A DNA stretch of 24,811 bases. It comes from Desulfobulbaceae bacterium UBA5173. GTDB lineage: Bacteria > Desulfobacterota > Desulfobulbia > Desulfobulbales > Desulfobulbaceae. Below are positions 22,920 to 24,811 of this stretch, piece by piece. The notes beneath the pieces were generated by a model that had not been told where the DNA came from, searched no databases, and worked only from the letters and a program-made list of their open reading frames with translations. The stretch is from contig DHWV01000093.1 of NCBI GenBank assembly GCA_002413355.1, forward strand, positions 19,706 through 44,516, written 5' to 3'. A program made the position numbers and the translations under genes. Position 1 is the stretch's first letter. Every line of letters begins with the position of its first letter.

Positions 22920-24440
22920 CTATTCCTTGTTGCCCTTCCGCTGCACCCGTGCTTCTGAATCCGGGGTAATGCGCCATGCTCCCCTAGTGTTGCCACGAAG
23001 GTCATTATCCTCGAAGATGCCGCCTCCTTTGTCCCATACCTGAATACCATTGGAACTGTTCTTGGAGATACGGTTACGCCGCAGTGTCGGGTTGCCGCCT
23101 GTCCTGATATCCACGCCGGACAGCGCGTTGGCAAATATCTCGTTGTCCTCCAGTATCCCTTGGCCGTTCGTATGTACATAGACACCGCTTGCCTTCCCAT
23201 CATGAATACGGTTACGCCGCAGGGTCGCGTTGCCGCCTTCCTTGATCTGCACACCGGAGAACGCGTTGGCAAATATCTCGTTATCCTCCAGCGTCCCTTG
23301 GCCGTTCTCATAGACAATGACACCGCTTGCCTTCCCGTCATGAATACGGTTACGCCGCAGGGTTGGGTTGCCACCTGTCTTGATCTCCACACCGGCCAGC
23401 GCGTTGGCAAATATCTCGTTGTCCTCCAGCGTCCCCTTGCCGTTGTCATAGACAACGACACCGCTTTTCTTCCCGTCATGAATGCGGTTACGCCGCAGTA
23501 TCGGGTCTGCGCTGCCGTGGATTGCCACACATGCCAGGCTTTGGCTTGAGATGTCGCAATCCTCCAGTGTAGGCCTGCCTTGCGCTATATCAACACCATA
23601 CCAGTCACCGCCACCAGCTTGGCGCAGAGTTAGGTTGGAAATTCGTCCATTGTCGGCTTGGAAAGAAACAGTATGCTTGCCGGAAGCTTCAATCACAATA
23701 TCGCTTCGTTCCCCATCACCTATGATCGCCACTGTCTTGTCAATCACAATGCCTTCTCGGTACATGCCCGGTCGAACAAGGATGCGTGTGCCTGGTTTGA
23801 CGGCCTTGAGTGCATCAGTGATTGTTACATAGTCGCCTCGGTGCCAAGCATCCACTACTACGGTTGATGGCTCTTGCTTTGCTGTCGGCGCAGTCTTTGT
23901 CTCTTTCTGATGAATGGCCGTGCCGGAGTGACTTCGTTCCAATGCCGCCACAATCTGCTGCGCCATCTTCGCAAGGGACTTACGAATCTGCGGCGAGGTG
24001 AATGGCTCAAAGCGCAGCTCGCGCCAATCAGCATACTGCCGAGCAGCGATAATCTTTGCCAGCGGGTCAAGTTTCAGCTTGGCTTTATCACTCAGCACAG
24101 GGCAATTGACGTAATAGACAGGCAGGATGAGATCGCCTCGCCCCAGCTTCTCTTCTCGCTTGAGGAAACGCTCCAGCTCGGCACGGCAGGCATCGCTTTT
24201 GAAGAAGGCGGGCGTGATGATCGGCAGCAGAAAGGTGACATCATCAAGCGAGGTGTCTAACCGCTCTTGCCACTGCTGGCCCCAAGCAATATCCTTCCGG
24301 TCTTGAAAGATGTCGAATGGTGCGCCAGTCTGCATCCGCACCTCACCGCTCAGGCAGGCGCAGAACTGGGTCAGCCGTCCATGCTCGTGCTGGTCATCTA
24401 AGTTCACATAGCTCAGAAAGGCAAGTGGTGTCTGGCTCAT
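22920..24440 (-). CDS. TIR domain fused to a right-handed parallel beta-helix with 46-residue repeats
   Basis: A 506-residue protein of two clear parts. Residues 1-165 are a TIR/TIR-like domain: PLAFLSYVNLDDQ, then GAPFDIFQDRKDIAWGQQW, TFLLPIITPAFFKSDACRAEL and DLILPVYYVNC. Glu88 in CRAEL is placed like the catalytic Glu of NAD-cleaving TIRs. A linker (about 166-192) leads to a NosD/pectate-lyase-like beta-helix (about 193-490) starting with a DUF1565-like part (VKPGTRILVRPGMYREGIVI). Three near-identical 46-residue repeats follow (312-449, typified by PTLRRNRIHDGK and GTLEDNEIFANAL), each two 23-residue coils, plus a diverged fourth. No signal peptide or membrane helix, so cytoplasmic. Its start lies 12 nt after glmS; GGAG overlaps the glmS stop. 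TIR in bacteria usually means NADase signalling or anti-phage defence; the job of this architecture is not known to me. Confidence 0.85.
   Translation of the reverse strand: MSQTPLAFLSYVNLDDQHEHGRLTQFCACLSGEVRMQTGAPFDIFQDRKDIAWGQQWQERLDTSLDDVTFLLPIITPAFFKSDACRAELERFLKREEKLGRGDLILPVYYVNCPVLSDKAKLKLDPLAKIIAARQYADWRELRFEPFTSPQIRKSLAKMAQQIVAALERSHSGTAIHQKETKTAPTAKQEPSTVVVDAWHRGDYVTITDALKAVKPGTRILVRPGMYREGIVIDKTVAIIGDGERSDIVIEASGKHTVSFQADNGRISNLTLRQAGGGDWYGVDIAQGRPTLEDCDISSQSLACVAIHGSADPILRRNRIHDGKKSGVVVYDNGKGTLEDNEIFANALAGVEIKTGGNPTLRRNRIHDGKASGVIVYENGQGTLEDNEIFANAFSGVQIKEGGNATLRRNRIHDGKASGVYVHTNGQGILEDNEIFANALSGVDIRTGGNPTLRRNRISKNSSNGIQVWDKGGGIFEDNDLRGNTRGAWRITPDSEARVQRKGNKE
23094..23507 (-). 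repeat. Three tandem 138-bp coding repeats in the beta-helix
   Basis: The segment covers three units of exactly 138 bp (46 codons each). For example CATGAATACGG on the plus strand recurs at 23201 and 23339, and with one change at 23477. Units are very similar at the DNA level, suggesting recent internal duplication or gene conversion. Confidence 0.85.
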
Positions 24441-24452
24441 CTTAGTTTTTGC

Positions 24453-24811
24453 TTACTCCACCGTCACGCTCTTGGCCAGATTGCGCGGCTGATCAACATC
24501 GCAGCCTCGGCGGCAGGCGATCTCATAGGCCAGCAGCTGGGCCGGAATGGTGTAGAGGAGCGGATTCAATTCCTCATGCACCTTGGGCAGATACAGCACA
24601 TCCGCAGTCAGGGCAGCCAGATGCGCGTCGCCTTCAGTGCCGATCAACAGCAGGCGGCCCTGCCGCGCCTTGATCTCCTCGACATTGGAAATGCTCTTCT
24701 GATAAACCGCATCCTGCGGCACAATGGCCATCACCGGCATGTCCTTGTCAATCAGGGCAATCGGGCCATGTTTCAGCTCGCCTGCTGCATAGCCCTCGGC
24801 GTGGATGTAGG
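24453..24811 (-). CDS. glmS: Glutamine-fructose-6-phosphate aminotransferase GlmS, C-terminal part
   Basis: GlmS makes glucosamine-6-phosphate from fructose-6-phosphate and glutamine, the entry to peptidoglycan and LPS sugars. Only the last 119 or so residues are inside the window; the rest lies beyond 24811. The visible part is the second SIS (isomerase) domain: YIHAEGYAAGELKHGPIALID, with the active-site histidine in KHGP, then VMAIVPQDAVYQKSISNVEEIKARQG, and the invariant C-terminus PRNLAKSVTVE with the catalytic lysine. The stop codon is TAA at 24453. The TIR-beta-helix gene follows after 12 nt and is probably co-transcribed. Confidence 0.95.
   Translation of the reverse strand, partial: YIHAEGYAAGELKHGPIALIDKDMPVMAIVPQDAVYQKSISNVEEIKARQGRLLLIGTEGDAHLAALTADVLYLPKVHEELNPLLYTIPAQLLAYEIACRRGCDVDQPRNLAKSVTVE

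Noticed and set aside
23094..23507. Regularly spaced repeats that could suggest a CRISPR array
   Set aside because: Units are 138 bp, contiguous and in frame within a beta-helix protein; there are no unique spacers and no cas genes.
22920..24440. Thoeris, TIR-STING or short prokaryotic Argonaute system
   Set aside because: No ThsA/SLOG, STING, cyclase or Argonaute-like gene is present in the neighbouring sequence; only the TIR-beta-helix protein is seen, although the region beyond 24811 is unseen.

Overview
The window looks like chromosome of a Gram-negative, anaerobic, sulfur-metabolising member of the Desulfobacterota, most likely a Desulfobulbales-type organism. This is inferred from four things: a dsrM-dsrK-dsrJ cluster preceded by an RsbRD-like gene, the futalosine menaquinone gene mqnD, lipid A synthesis (lpxD), and DsbC-type and CFI-box-type exported proteins. 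The sequence is GC-rich with one conspicuous AT-rich island near 3.62-3.76 kb. A cable-bacterium affiliation is possible, but nothing here proves it. All confident genes but one lie on the minus strand, so the window is best read from right to left.

Right to left: the glmS 3' part is followed 12 nt later by a TIR-domain / right-handed beta-helix repeat protein (22.9-24.4 kb). Next comes a 240-nt gap holding a large hairpin and an 18-bp perfect palindrome, then a frameshifted BrnT-like toxin remnant containing a 20-bp perfect palindrome. A compact operon follows: methyltransferase, terC, mntP (4-nt overlap with terC) and a NamZ/DUF1343 muramidase, closed by an intrinsic terminator. lpxD and the tail-specific protease prc come next. 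The energy-metabolism block is rsbRD-like, dsrM, dsrK, dsrJ and a strong terminator; dsrO and dsrP do not follow. A flavodoxin-family gene and a translationally coupled batB/C-batD-batE operon complete the central part.

The single plus-strand gene (4.18-6.68 kb) has a good sigma70-type promoter. It encodes an exported protein with delta-60 repeats, an Ig/FN3-like segment and a CFI-box C-terminus, and it converges with batE with a short overlap. Upstream of it is an 835-nt region without a firm gene. There a 51-bp inverted repeat pair (46/51 identical) flanks an AT-rich, 23-bp-periodic, nested-palindrome module that can also be read as a 53-codon ORF with a strong ribosome binding site. Left of that are two paralogous IscA/HesB-like proteins with cysteine-rich tails, then an apparent operon of a DsbC-like isomerase carrying a CXXCH motif, mqnD, and rlmN (cut by the window edge).

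The likeliest undescribed items are the TIR-beta-helix protein with its repeat-rich surroundings, the inverted-repeat-flanked AT-rich element, and the shortened DsrMKJ module with an atypical DsrJ.
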